Part shown: in pieces, positions 54,323 to 64,000 of the stretch
How positions within the stretch are numbered: position 1 is the first letter of the stretch
How the letters are laid out: each line of letters begins with the position of its first letter
Assembly (NCBI GenBank): GCA_046530735.1
Contig: JBHEQV010000015.1
Coordinates: 4,825-68,824, forward strand
Source of the DNA: Arsenophonus sp046530735
GTDB taxonomy: Bacteria; Pseudomonadota; Gammaproteobacteria; Enterobacterales; Enterobacteriaceae
DNA: 64,000 bases
Reading direction: 5' to 3'
Translations under genes and position numbers: made by a program
The notes under the pieces: generated by a model
Told to the model about the DNA's origin: nothing
The model's database searches: none
What the model saw: the letters and a program-made list of their open reading frames with translations, nothing else

Positions 54323-55417
54323 TTATATTGCAACTCCTAAACGTTCACATGCATATAAACCATTTTACAAATGGGTGCGCAATTTATTGCTAAAATAGCA
54401 TTCAACGGTTTTGCAAATATCTGATTCGAAGCTATCTTGTGGCTTCTATCCTAACTCTTGTTCTATTTTGCTAACATCCAATATCATAATGCATATTATG
54501 ACCTAAATGATTAGCGAGATATGTGATTAAATCACGATAGTTAGTCATCCTTCAAGACTTAACTGGACATAATTCTTCTAGAAGGCACCAATTATGTTTA
54601 CTACATCAATATTTTACGTTCATTATATTCAGAGAAATATTATAAGTCTTGACTACAATCCGCTTGACTAATAATTAAAATGTAACGCACTGGCCATGAT
54701 ATTCAACATACAACCAATCACCTATCTGTTCACCTTAACCATAAATAGACAATGATTTATCAGCTATCACGCTCAAAATAATCAAAGGAATTAATTTTTA
54801 GGATACTATGATAAGGATAATAATCATTTAAGTAATTGATCACCAAAATTAGTAATCCATAAGTACGATCCCAGGCTATGACTAAACGATCACTTGGAAG
54901 TCTTTTGAAACTGAATAAGAGCGGGCCTACTATTACTTGCGATGCATAATAGGTTATCTCTGTAAATAACCTTTAAGTTGTATGAAGATCACCATAAACC
55001 ATCATCATCAGCAGATATAATGAAAACAAAATAATTGTTTTTCTGATTGCTTAAATGATTTCAATAATCACAAGGTGCCTTCAATAAAATACGTACTAAC
55101 AATATTGGTTTCAATAAATACGTGCTGATCCATCGATCGATCAATCGATATGACTTTCTGCTACTAAATACATAACAGCATTAGGTCAATATTTCTAAAA
55201 AATTTTGTTAAACGCATGTTTATTATAAATATTTATTTGAGCAAAAGCATAGCGATAGCTTTCTCTCACTGATGCTAATCAGTGCTAGATTACTAGCATA
55301 AGTCAAACTATTAATAACTAATACACTATCATTATTATCTTCAAATAAGATAATAAGTAACTCCAAAACCGATAAAGACAGATACACACCAGTAACTAAA
55401 ATATGTTTCAACGCCAT
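54323..55417 (-). pseudogene. rffG: rffG remnant (dTDP-glucose 4,6-dehydratase)
   Basis: Begins MALKHILVTGVYLSLSVLEL with NSLTYASNLALIS (open 64 codons), matching KILITGGAGFIGSALVRYI and DKLTYAGNLMSLA. It carries the remains of HIDRSIDG near 55130-55160. The end LDVSKIEQELG...ACERLGVAI with stop at 54323 matches IDASKIARELG...GERLGLKG. Frameshifts lie between. Confidence 0.87.
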
Positions 55418-56429
55418 ACTTCTTTAGTATTAACTACCAATTTTTATCGAATTTATTCAGTCTTAATCACCTTAAATTATTTATAATATACCAATACCAA
55501 AATAATATCTGCATTAGAAACTATCACAGTAGAGACACCCAATTTCCAAAAGACCTTTTAGTGCCTTTGGAAATTAATTAATATTAGGTTCTGCTACATG
55601 ATTGATATCAGTATATCAATCAACAATCATTTTAATTATTTTTATAGTGATACTTTCTCGTAAATCATCAACATCTGGTTTAAAACCAAGACCAAAATAC
55701 GTAATTTTAATTTTATTTTCTCGCTTATTTGTATTTGTTAAACAACCGATTAATCCTGTCTTAACCTGATAGCAACCTAAATTAACTTGTTATAAATTTA
55801 TATATTTCAGCCGTTTTGCAATTAGTAATCATACTTTTACTAATAAAGAAAATGCTATATTATAGCCTGACTTGCTGAGATGATTTCATCATTATATCAG
55901 CAATAACCGAATATTTCGATCAACTTAAACATGATATCCCCTAATAAAAACCGTTAAAGACAATAAGAAATATTAATATCTAAATTTTCACACTATTGTT
56001 GTGGAAATATCAGATTAGATCGTATAGCTGCTAGTTGCTGTGAAATTTTCTTAGTTACTACAGGCAGTGAAGTAGACTCTAGAATAATCAAATTGCTTCT
56101 TTCAAAAATTGTGCTATTAATTCTGCCTCTCTCATAATATGATATAATCAGGCTTTGGTCTTTTTTAAACGCTGAAGACCGAAATTAAAAATATATCTGC
56201 CTTTTGAGATGTAGTGAACGTTTTTAAATAGTCAACTTATACAGCCTATTTTTATTATTTTATCTAAATCTAATTCAACAATATGAATTGTATCTTAATT
56301 AATCGTATCAACAGCATGTTGATTAACATCACAACCCACAATAAGTTTTTTCTGCTGAGCAGAGAAAACAGTAGTGGTTAGTAACCCAATTTAATCTAAA
56401 CTAATAACAGGAATAATTTTAAAGCACAT
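55408..56429 (-). pseudogene. wecC: wecC remnant (UDP-ManNAc dehydrogenase)
   Basis: N-terminus VGCDVNQHAVDTIN (about 56300-56345) with stop, IHIVELDLDK (like IHIVEPDLAS). C-terminal part ITYFGLGFKPDVDDLRESI (about 55655-55715) equals IACFGLAFKPNIDDLRESP. The tail VVNTKEVWR and stop overlap the rffG start by a few bases, preserving the old operon overlap. Confidence 0.87.
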
Positions 56430-56437
56430 AATGTCAC

Positions 56438-57620
56438 CTAATTTGTTTTCAATGATTCAAGAGTTCGCTGGTAAGCTTTACTATCACCATAAAAATTATG
56501 ATCCTAGGTTATTTTTTTTGTAAACATATTCATACGTTAGTAATTATGTTACCGTTTAAATAATTTCTTCTGTTTATATACCCACTAAACATACCTTACT
56601 AGCTTCAACCACTTCAGGTAGCTCAGTAATATCCAGACATTATCAACATCAGTTTGCCTTAAGTTACATTTTCTTCTTGAATACCACATGAATGTGTAAG
56701 AATAAAATAAGCGGTACTCATTAAATAAATGAAAGGTAAATAATCCTATAGATCAATTAGGATTATATTATTAATACCCTACAATATGCCTTTATACTGG
56801 TTTGTTGATCTTAGAATTAAGATAAACAAAATAGACAATTTAAATATCAGTATGATTTTTAGCAATTTCAGCTAATGCATGAAAAATATATTTAAACCCA
56901 AACTACTAAAACTTTCCTATCGATATCCTATAATTAACAGCATTTTTTATTTTTGGTCAAGAAAAATATTTTTGACAACAAAAGTCTTGCTCGTATTGTG
57001 GCATCATTCATAACTTTATTATGCACTCATGGCAATACATCCTGTTACGGTTTTGCCAATAACAAAATACGATGAGAAGTGGATGAATTGATGCTGTAAA
57101 TTTTTTATGAATAATTCGATAGATGAAAATAATACATTACCAGATAACTAGCAATTTTACGATCTTCCCTTTCTATCCAAGGATAATATAATTTATCGGT
57201 ACGCAATCCTGCTTCAACATAATAAACCAGAATAGACTGATAAAAACAGTCAGGTGGTTGCCTTAATGGTTACTATATCACCATGAACTAATACTGCATC
57301 TGATTTAAAAGATAAAAATACTAATTTGATTTCTTCAAAAATACGACAGTAATATTTGATTAAATTTTGTCCCGGTATCATAATATCTAAATCATAATCA
57401 GGTATGATCTCAAAAAGGTGCAATACCTAACCAAAAACTGCTCTATATTGTTCAATTATAGGAACTTTCGATTAACAATCTTATCGTGTATCAAAGCATA
57501 TGCTATGCTAAATCATTTTTATGTCTTCAGGACAAGCATTAAAGACAGTCAATACTTTTATAATGACTTTTTTATGTTAATCTTATTTAAGTATAAAATA
57601 TATTATTAATATTGATATTA
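56438..57620 (-). pseudogene. wecB: wecB remnant (UDP-GlcNAc 2-epimerase)
   Basis: Pieces: IPDYDLDIMIPGQNL...CRIFEEIK (about 57330-57410) and DAVLVHGDIV (about 57285-57315), matching VPDYDLNIMQPGQGL and DVVLVHGDTT; near the end SCGIQEENVTSGKLMLIMSG (about 56640-56695). Stop near 56438. Boundaries approximate at the 5' end. Confidence 0.85.
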
Positions 57621-57629
57621 TTTTCAATA

Positions 57630-58750
57630 TATTGATAATTTGTTGAAGTCCTCTTTTGCTATATATTTAGCAAATAATTAGATATTTTGTATTGACAAAG
57701 TCATGTCTATGCCACTTAGGAGACCAATCATTCAATGATGACCATCATTAATACTCAACGAGAGCAATCCCGTTTAACGCGATCTTCTGGTGTTTAAACG
57801 TTGATAACGTTTAAAATTATTATAGAGATCGATTCGAGATTTAATATCACTAACATCGCTATATTTTTATTATAGTTTTATCATAATTAAACTCTGTTTC
57901 CTATAATATTTTAATTTGCACTTGTAATAAGAAAGTATCTAATGGAAATATTTCTAAATCATGTAATTAATCAATAGGTACATCAATTTTAATCTATGAA
58001 AGACCTTGGTTTTTATAACTTTTAACGATTACTGTAGGTTAATTTAAACGCCATTCATAATTTATTTTTATAGCATTTCCTAACATTTAATTAATGCTTT
58101 TAAAGACTGTTCTTTTCCTTTTCTCTAAACGTCTTTAATTTATTCATTAACATTAAAACTAGCTTTCTTTTAGCAAAAGAAATATATTCACGTAATAATT
58201 AGCTTGCATCATAAGCTGTTTTAGTAACTAATTTAATATTATCATTAACTATTTTGTTATCACTTTTGAAGTTAATTAAATATTATCAATTAATTCATCA
58301 AATAATGCAAAATAATCTTTAGGATTTTCTTCCATATATGTTTGATAATAATCACTATTTAACAAAATTTTTACCGGGTATCATAAGAGCCCATTTAAAT
58401 AGTAAATTTTTAATAAACCTGATTTTAAATTATTGCGAATTAATTATCTTATTTTTAATTAATATGCGAACTCAAACTTCGCAAAAATTATTGTTGAGAA
58501 TAATATGCCCCTAAATTATTAACTGTGGTAAATCAGTAACAGCATTACCATACCATTTTTATGGTGTCATCTAAGAAATCATCAATACAACAGCTATATA
58601 AAATAAATGCTAAAAAGATAATCTATGTTTATTTCCATCATAGCGCGATAAATAAACTTCTAATATCTAATCCATACTCAATAAATTGAGAGTGAGAATT
58701 AGGTTTAAGTTATGATTCTAACTTTGTTATTAACATGAAACTCTTTTAAA
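57630..58750 (-). pseudogene. wzzE: wzzE remnant (ECA chain-length regulator)
   Basis: Assigned mainly by position between wecB and wecA, with a supporting piece IDVPIDxLHDLEIFPLDTFL LQVQIKIL (about 57900-57990, x a stop), like TDVPAEELPDSEMFLLGRPMLQARLENL of E. coli WzzE. The rest is unreadable; ends approximate. Confidence 0.6.
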
Positions 58751-58759
58751 CATTTCTGT

Positions 58760-58793
58760 TATTTATTTTTCTATACTATTTATTTTTCTATAC
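58760..58793. repeat. 17-bp tandem duplication
   Basis: The unit tatttatttttctatac occurs twice in direct succession with no mismatch (58760-58776 and 58777-58793), between the wzzE and wecA remains. Probably a recent slippage event. Confidence 0.85.
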
Positions 58794-59850
58794 ATTGCAT
58801 TCGAGGTTTAATACGTTTTTCAAAACGCGCTGCTTTCCAAGCACATCTAATACAATATCCATAGGGGTAAAAGCAAATATAAGAAAAAATAATTCCAACA
58901 TCACCATTCAGCAATAAAACTTGAACGTTTACCGAACATACCTATTGTTTCTAAAAATAACTGCTATTAAAGTCATCAAGGTAAGCCTAAATTGAAGTAA
59001 AATCTGAAAGCATAATTAAATGATGAATATCTTGTCTATCTGGTAAAAATAACTCATTTTTTTATGCAGTCGTCAATACATGATAGCAATATTCTTCATC
59101 AGAAGAATAACAATAATCCAAAAGACAGTCACTGATTTAATTGAGAATTGCTCATCTTGTGTCAACATTAACAACAAGTAAAGAATAGTAAAACTAATTA
59201 ATGATACTACCAGATTTCCATAATTACTTTATAATTTTATCCAAATAAGCTTATATTCAATAATATATAAGGAAAGAATGGGAACAATAACAGCAAAACA
59301 CTAAAAAGCTAATACCACATTGCCATTTTGATAAAGCAAAATACATAATAAGGGAAAGAAAACACAATAAACATCACCAAGAAGACCATCAACCATGTTA
59401 AAAGAATTGACTACGCCACAAACAGCAAATAACGTTACTAAATAACTTAAATGCTCTAATATTACTTACCATTAACCTAAAACATAACCTAAGTTATCTA
59501 ACGATAGATCGACAAAATAAATCATGACTACCACAATAATCGCTTGAACAGTTGCTTGAACTTTAACACTAATATCAAAGCGATCATCTAATGCTTCAAT
59601 AAATACTAAAATTTTAGTATAAATCAAACACAATCATTTATGTTGAATAAATTTGGATATAAATCATAAATGCTAATTCAATACTAAAAACCACAATACT
59701 ACCAATTCAGAGGAATTTCTCTCTAGTGTTTTTCGGTAATTAAATTCATCTACTAAACCAAAGTTTTTCATATTCTCTTGCAAAGAATATGAAATTATAA
59801 AAATAAGAAAACGTCGATTAGTAATCGACTATATTGCAACATTTAGTATC
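58770..59850 (-). pseudogene. wecA: wecA remnant (GlcNAc-1-P transferase)
   Basis: Starts ECA (and often O-antigen) synthesis on undecaprenyl phosphate in intact relatives. Pieces: FGLVDEFNYRKTLERN (about 59720-59770), EALDDRFDISVKVQATVQAI (about 59545-59605, matching GALDDRFDISVKIRATIQAA), and GYCIRCAWKAARFEKRIKPR (about 58800-58865). The membrane-domain aspartates survive only in broken frames. Confidence 0.87.
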
Positions 59851-60015
59851 TTATAATTTTTTATAAATCATCCAGTACATCCCCATTTCCATAGATAGAC
59901 TATAGTTTACTTTAAGTTAGTGTATATGTAATAGTAAGAATAACAAAATACTTCTATCATTTCGCATCGCTTATTAATAAGTAAAATCTCTATCAAAATA
60001 GACACTATTAGATAG

Positions 60016-60055
60016 TAAAAAAATAAAATAAAGCGCCACATAAAAATGGCGCTTT
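60016..60055 (-). terminator. Intrinsic terminator of rho
   Basis: On the minus strand: 9-bp perfect stem aaagcgcca/tggcgcttt (60030-60038 and 60047-60055) with an 8-base loop, then attttattttttta. It starts 28 bp after the rho stop. It is the strongest terminator in the window and separates rho from dead wecA. Confidence 0.88.
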
Positions 60056-60082
60056 CAGTTAATCATTAAAACAATGAGAATT

Positions 60083-61342
60083 TTAAGAACGCTTCATAAA
60101 ATCAAAAAATTCATCATTTGTCTTCGTTATTGCTAATTTATTAATTAAAAATTCCATTGCATCAATTTCACCCATAGGATGAATAATTTTGCGTAATATC
60201 CACATCTTCTGCAACTCATCCGGTAAGGATAATAATTCTTCCTTACGAGTACCGGAACGATTATAATCAATCGCCGGAAAAACACGTTTTTCCGCTATTT
60301 TCCGCGATAAATGTAACTCCATATTTCCGGTGCCTTTAAATTCTTCGTAAATCACTTCATCCATTTTAGAACCGGTATCAACTAATGCTGTAGCAATTAT
60401 CGTTAAGCTTCCACCTTCTTCTACATTACGTGCAGCACCAAAAAAACGTTTAGGACGATGTAAAGCATTTGCATCCACTCCACCTGTTAATACTTTACCA
60501 GAGGAAGGAACCACTGTGTTATAAGCACGAGCAAGACGCGTAATTGAATCTAAAAGAATAATAACATCTTTTTTATGCTCAACTAAACGCTTAGCTTTTT
60601 CTATTACCATTTCAGCAACCTGAACATGACGAGATGCAGGTTCATCAAAGGTTGATGCAATTACCTCACCTTTAACTAGACGTTGCATTTCAGTCACTTC
60701 TTCTGGTCGCTCATCAATTAACAACACTCTCAAAACACAGTCTGGATAATTATTGGCAATATTAGCTGCAATATTCTGCAATAACATGGTTTTACCTGCT
60801 TTTGGTGGAGCAACAATCAAACCACGCTGCCCACGCCCAATCGGTGCAGCCAAATCCAGAACACGAGCAGTTAAATCTTCTGTTGATCCATTGCCACGCT
60901 CCATACGTAGACGATTATTAGCATGTAGCGGTGTCAGGTTTTCAAAAAGAATTTTGCTACGAGCATTTTCAGGTTTATCAAAATTAACTTCATTAACTTT
61001 TAGTAGGGCAAAGTAGCGTTCTCCCTCCTTTGGAGGTCGAATTTTTCCTGATATGGTATCTCCTGTTCGTAAATTAAAACGACGAATCTGACTAGGAGAA
61101 ACATAAATATCGTCAGGACCTGCTAGATAAGAGCTATCTGCAGAACGAAGGAATCCAAATCCATCCTGCAAAATTTCTAGCACGCCATCACCAAAAATAT
61201 CTTCTCCACTTTTCGCATGTTGCTTCAAAATCGAGAAAATAATATCCTGTTTTCTCATACGAGCTAGGTTCTCTAGCCCCATACTTTCGCCAAGAATAAT
61301 CAATTCTGATACCGGCGTATTTTTTAATTCGGTAAGATTCAT
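60083..61342 (-). CDS. rho: Transcription termination factor Rho
   Basis: Hexameric RNA helicase that ends untranslated transcripts. It has 419 residues, equal to E. coli, and is nearly identical. The N-terminal helix bundle and primary RNA-binding site contain DGFGFLRSADSSYLAGPDDI and the RRFNLRTGD segment. Walker A is APPKAGKTM (178-186), Walker B VLLIDERPEEVTE, the Q-loop region VLTGGVDANALH, and the secondary-site GTGNMELHLSRK. It is preceded by trxA with a 546-bp gap and ends at a good intrinsic terminator. Its strict conservation fits a genome full of untranslated pseudogene transcripts. Confidence 0.98.
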   Translation of the reverse strand: MNLTELKNTPVSELIILGESMGLENLARMRKQDIIFSILKQHAKSGEDIFGDGVLEILQDGFGFLRSADSSYLAGPDDIYVSPSQIRRFNLRTGDTISGKIRPPKEGERYFALLKVNEVNFDKPENARSKILFENLTPLHANNRLRMERGNGSTEDLTARVLDLAAPIGRGQRGLIVAPPKAGKTMLLQNIAANIANNYPDCVLRVLLIDERPEEVTEMQRLVKGEVIASTFDEPASRHVQVAEMVIEKAKRLVEHKKDVIILLDSITRLARAYNTVVPSSGKVLTGGVDANALHRPKRFFGAARNVEEGGSLTIIATALVDTGSKMDEVIYEEFKGTGNMELHLSRKIAEKRVFPAIDYNRSGTRKEELLSLPDELQKMWILRKIIHPMGEIDAMEFLINKLAITKTNDEFFDFMKRS

Positions 61343-61888
61343 AATGGTGGGTTCTTAAATTCGGGGTATATTTTTTGAACTATGACTAATAAATAGTATA
61401 ACAATCTCTAATTGCTTATTTAAATAAAAATACAAAAATCTTAACGATTCTTGATGAAGATATCAGTATTATTAGATATAAATTCATATAGTTGCAGCAA
61501 TTTGTTAATCCACTACCTTAGATAATGCTCTTTATACAGCAAAGACAGAATAAGACTATAAGCATCTTCTAAAAGAAGATGAAAAAATCTCACTTTATAC
61601 TTTTTAGGCCCTACACAACAGCACCAAGCAAATAATAAATGAAACATATCTGTCTAAAAGAATTATTTCTATGAGAGTCAATGGAATTTAAACCATTCTA
61701 GGATAGAAATTATCCAGAGATAAGAAATATGTCTATACAATAACATATTCAATATATACACATTTAAGATAAAAAAGTGTATACCAAACTTATTAAATAG
61801 TAGCGCTAACATTATCATGCTTTGAAGCAGACGTCTAATAGCAAATTAAAAATTTTTGGCCTAGATTAAATCCTCTGTTATTAACATT
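61343..61888. other. trxA-rho spacer
   Basis: 546 bp. In E. coli a short leader frame (rhoL) and Rho autoregulatory sequences lie here. I find no clear rhoL. The immediate upstream bases ccgaatttaagaacccacc before the rho start resemble the E. coli leader, so some of the control region may remain. Confidence 0.4.
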
Positions 61889-62224
61889 TTATAAAAACTT
61901 AATGTTTTTGTCTAAAAATTCTTTTAATTGAGTTTTAGATAAAAGACCAACTTGCTTATTAAGCATCTCACCGTCTTTAAAAAGTACTAAAGTAGGAATG
62001 CTACGAATACCATATTTAGATGTTGTTGCAGGGTTATCGTCAACATTTAATTTTCCGATAATCAATTTATCTGCACATTCATCAGCAATTTCGTCTAAAA
62101 TAGGAATAATCATTTTACAAGGGCCACACCATTCTGCCCAAAAATCAACTAATACTGGCTTTACTGCTTCTAGGATTTTTGTATTAAAATCTCCATCAGA
62201 TAAATGGATAACTTTATCACTCAT
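61889..62224 (-). CDS. trxA: Thioredoxin 1
   Basis: Small cytoplasmic disulfide reductase serving ribonucleotide reductase and many other partners. I start it at 62224 (MSDKVIHLSDGDF), the family N-terminus; an in-frame ATG 27 bp upstream is less likely because gggggag lies just before 62224. 111 residues (E. coli 109). Active site WCGPCKM (Cys33, Cys36), buried Asp27 in VDFWAEW, and the cis-proline loop SIPTLVLFKDGE are present. It is divergent from dead rhlB, as in E. coli, and precedes rho on the same strand. Confidence 0.97.
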   Translation of the reverse strand: MSDKVIHLSDGDFNTKILEAVKPVLVDFWAEWCGPCKMIIPILDEIADECADKLIIGKLNVDDNPATTSKYGIRSIPTLVLFKDGEMLNKQVGLLSKTQLKEFLDKNIKFL

Positions 62225-62348
62225 TGCGGATACTCCCCCAAATATAAACATTTTATGTTGTTTTAAACTAACATTAATTTAACCATATTTGCTTTATTTC
62301 AAATTATCTTCTTTCATAAGATAACCTTAACTAATATTTTAATACATT

Positions 62349-63637
62349 ATAAATAAAACACATTTTACAGAAAATAAATTCATAGATTTTGCTTTACACA
62401 ATAAAGTTATTATGAATCCATTAATAAAAATGACTTTCATAACTATACATCTATACAAGCGTTAACATTGCCTTTTACTATTAAAGTCTATAATATTGCT
62501 GAACAGGAACAAACAGGGAACGGTTAAGACATTAGCTTTTCTTACCTCAACATTTTATTATTTACTAACACATCTAATAAATTTAGAGTATCAAGTTGAT
62601 CAATCAAGAACGCTAATTATGGCTCCTACATCCGAAATTACCAGTTCAGATATTTGCCGATGCAAAAGAATTAATCGTTTTAATAGGCTTTAAAATAAGT
62701 TTAACTTATGGTGGTGATGGAAAAATGAACAACTACATTTACTCCAGACAGGGGTAAATATCCCTGTCGGTATGACAGGACGCTTAATTAATTATACTAG
62801 ACAAGGTTTCATTTATTTAGGTCTTATCTAAGTGCTTGCACTTGATAAGGCTGATCGTATGTATTATATTAGTTTTATTAAAGATATTTGTTGGTTATTT
62901 TATTAAATGTCTCCTGCCACTCAACGCTTAAATTTACTGTTTTCCGCAAGACTTTCTTATCGTATTCAAAAACTGGCAATTAAACAAATAAATCAACCCC
63001 CAATATATTAAAGTAAAACCTCAAAAAAAACAAGGTTATTGCATTAAAGAAGAAATTTTCTTCTCTTCTAACAAAAAAAAATGCGTCTGTTATAAACGTT
63101 AATTGAAGAAGAGTGCCACGAAAGATGCACAATCTTTTTTAACACTAAAACATCGCTGTGAAGATATTTTGTCTTATCTTTTTGCTACGCGGTCATCCGA
63201 ATTGCCTTACTAATTTTCGATATAGCACAAAAAACAACTACCTATTCTTGAACAGTTAATTCAAAAACATTTAGATATCCTAGTTGCAATAGATGTTTCT
63301 ACCAGAGGTTTACATACTCCATCTGTTACTCATGTATTTAATTATGATCTGCTTAATGATTATCAAGATTATTTTCATCGTATTGGTAGTATTGTATGTG
63401 CTGGTAAGAGTGGTATTCAATTAGTCTTGCTTATGCAGAATACTCTTTAAATATACTTTCTATTGAAAATAATATTTAGCATCAGATCTCTGTCAAAGAT
63501 ATAACAGTGAAGCATTACTGCAAGATTTACCTACATTAAAATCATGTCATCGTCTATATACTAACGGAACACATTGTAATAATGGTAGCTAAAGTCAACA
63601 GAATAATTCACGCAACAATCGTAAACATATTAGCTAA
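62349..63637 (+). pseudogene. rhlB: rhlB remnant (DEAD-box RNA helicase)
   Basis: Divergent from trxA as in E. coli. The start codon is ATA in front of NKTHFTENKF (E. coli MSKTHLTEQKF). Pieces: QTGT.KTLAFLTSTFYYLLTHL (about 62505-62575), [29 protein letters not shown] (about 63305-63365, matching [20 protein letters not shown]), and an Asn/Arg-rich tail ending at 63637. The GKT and DEAD motifs are out of frame. RhlB is the helicase of the RNA degradosome. Confidence 0.9.
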
Positions 63638-63639
63638 TA

Positions 63640-63822
63640 AAGATTATTTTAAAATCATTGATTTTTATGCAGCAATCGATTTTTGTTTTGACAGCTTTCA
63701 TATGTTAGTAGTACAAGAAATTTCTAGTTATGTACAGACTTTATTCGCATTAAACGTAAAATCAGACTAGCTTGCTGTTCTTAATCTAAATAATTGTTTA
63801 TTTCAGGCTATGTTAGCATAGG
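63640..63822 (+). pseudogene. gppA: gppA 5' remnant (pppGpp phosphatase)
   Basis: Directly after rhlB as in E. coli: FYAAIDFCFDSFHMLVVQEI (about 63663-63720), matching [20 protein letters not shown], then in a shifted frame RIKRKIRLACCLNLNN. The phosphate-loop GSNS is changed to CFDS. It breaks off at the IS1595-like remnant. Confidence 0.85.
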
Positions 63823-63829
63823 TTCTTGC

Positions 63830-64000
63830 TTTTCTCACAGAGCAATTTTTAGCTACGACTACATTTCAATTGTTGTAATTTTAAATAATATTCTCCAGGA
63901 GAGATAATTTGGTAAATAAACAGCCTTACAAGATGTAATCTATTTAATCATCCTTATAATCAGCTAATATAGCTGTTCACATTTTTAATGTGAAATTCCT
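63830..64000 (-). mobile_element. ISSod11-like element, copy S6 (runs off window)
   Basis: Begins ggttcttgcttttctcacag, the terminal sequence seen in S1 and S5, and continues with the same order of motifs (ttcaattgttgtaattttaa, cacatttttaatgtgaaatt). It interrupts gppA. Only its 3' end is in the window. Confidence 0.62.

Overview
This window looks like a chromosome segment of a host-restricted Enterobacterales symbiont (Sodalis/Arsenophonus-type insect endosymbiont) in the middle of genome decay. The intact proteins align closely from memory with Escherichia coli proteins (Rho, S1, IHF-beta, GrxD, DapF, TrxA, MutY, UvrD, WecE). The DNA is very AT-rich, and most of it is recognisable debris of other enterobacterial genes and insertion sequences. 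I cannot fix the genus from the sequence alone. Intact or nearly intact coding sequence adds up to about 13.5 kb of 64 kb, about 21 %.

Layout. 1-801: 5' part of clsA, running off the left edge. 802-6884: a bed of dead insertion sequences (IS256-like, IS481-like and IS1595/ISSod11-like). 6885-9723: cmk-rpsA-ihfB, intact. 9724-14512: more dead IS, plus about 1.8 kb of unassigned debris. 14515-19616: trmB and mutY (intact, divergent), ruined yggL, yggX and mltC, then tRNA-Phe. 19617-23569: IS debris around an intact grxD. 23590-41516: the yigI/corA/uvrD/yigB/xerC/yigA/dapF/lptM/cyaY/cyaA/hemCDXY block in E. coli order; only uvrD, yigA, dapF, lptM and the catalytic half of cyaA are open. 42222-44468: dead IS, then the argX-hisR-leuT-proM tRNA cluster with two good and two broken tRNAs. 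44600-59850: yifK and the whole enterobacterial common antigen (wec/rff) operon, in E. coli order, all wrecked except wecE. 60016-62224: rho and trxA, intact. 62349-64000: ruined rhlB and gppA, the latter cut by another IS remnant.

How it fits together. The survivors serve core information processing and stress tasks: ribosomal protein S1, CMP kinase, IHF, Rho, tRNA m7G46 methylation, MutY/UvrD repair, thioredoxin, Fe-S glutaredoxin, and DAP for lysine and peptidoglycan. Lost here are late haem synthesis (hemC, hemD, hemX, hemY), common antigen, CorA magnesium transport, XerC recombinase, the RhlB helicase and GppA. Haem loss would suit a host that supplies haem, but that is inference from this window only.

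Ten copies or fragments of one IS256-family element cover about 12.1 kb (about 19 %), and none has an open transposase. They interrupt mltC, yigB, yifK and each other. Junctions between blocks that are far apart in E. coli fall in these IS beds. The most unusual points are a class I adenylate cyclase reduced to its catalytic domain, a lone intact wecE in a dead operon, tRNA genes whose encoded CCA ends have all mutated, and a three-copy dispersed repeat that I cannot assign to a known family.
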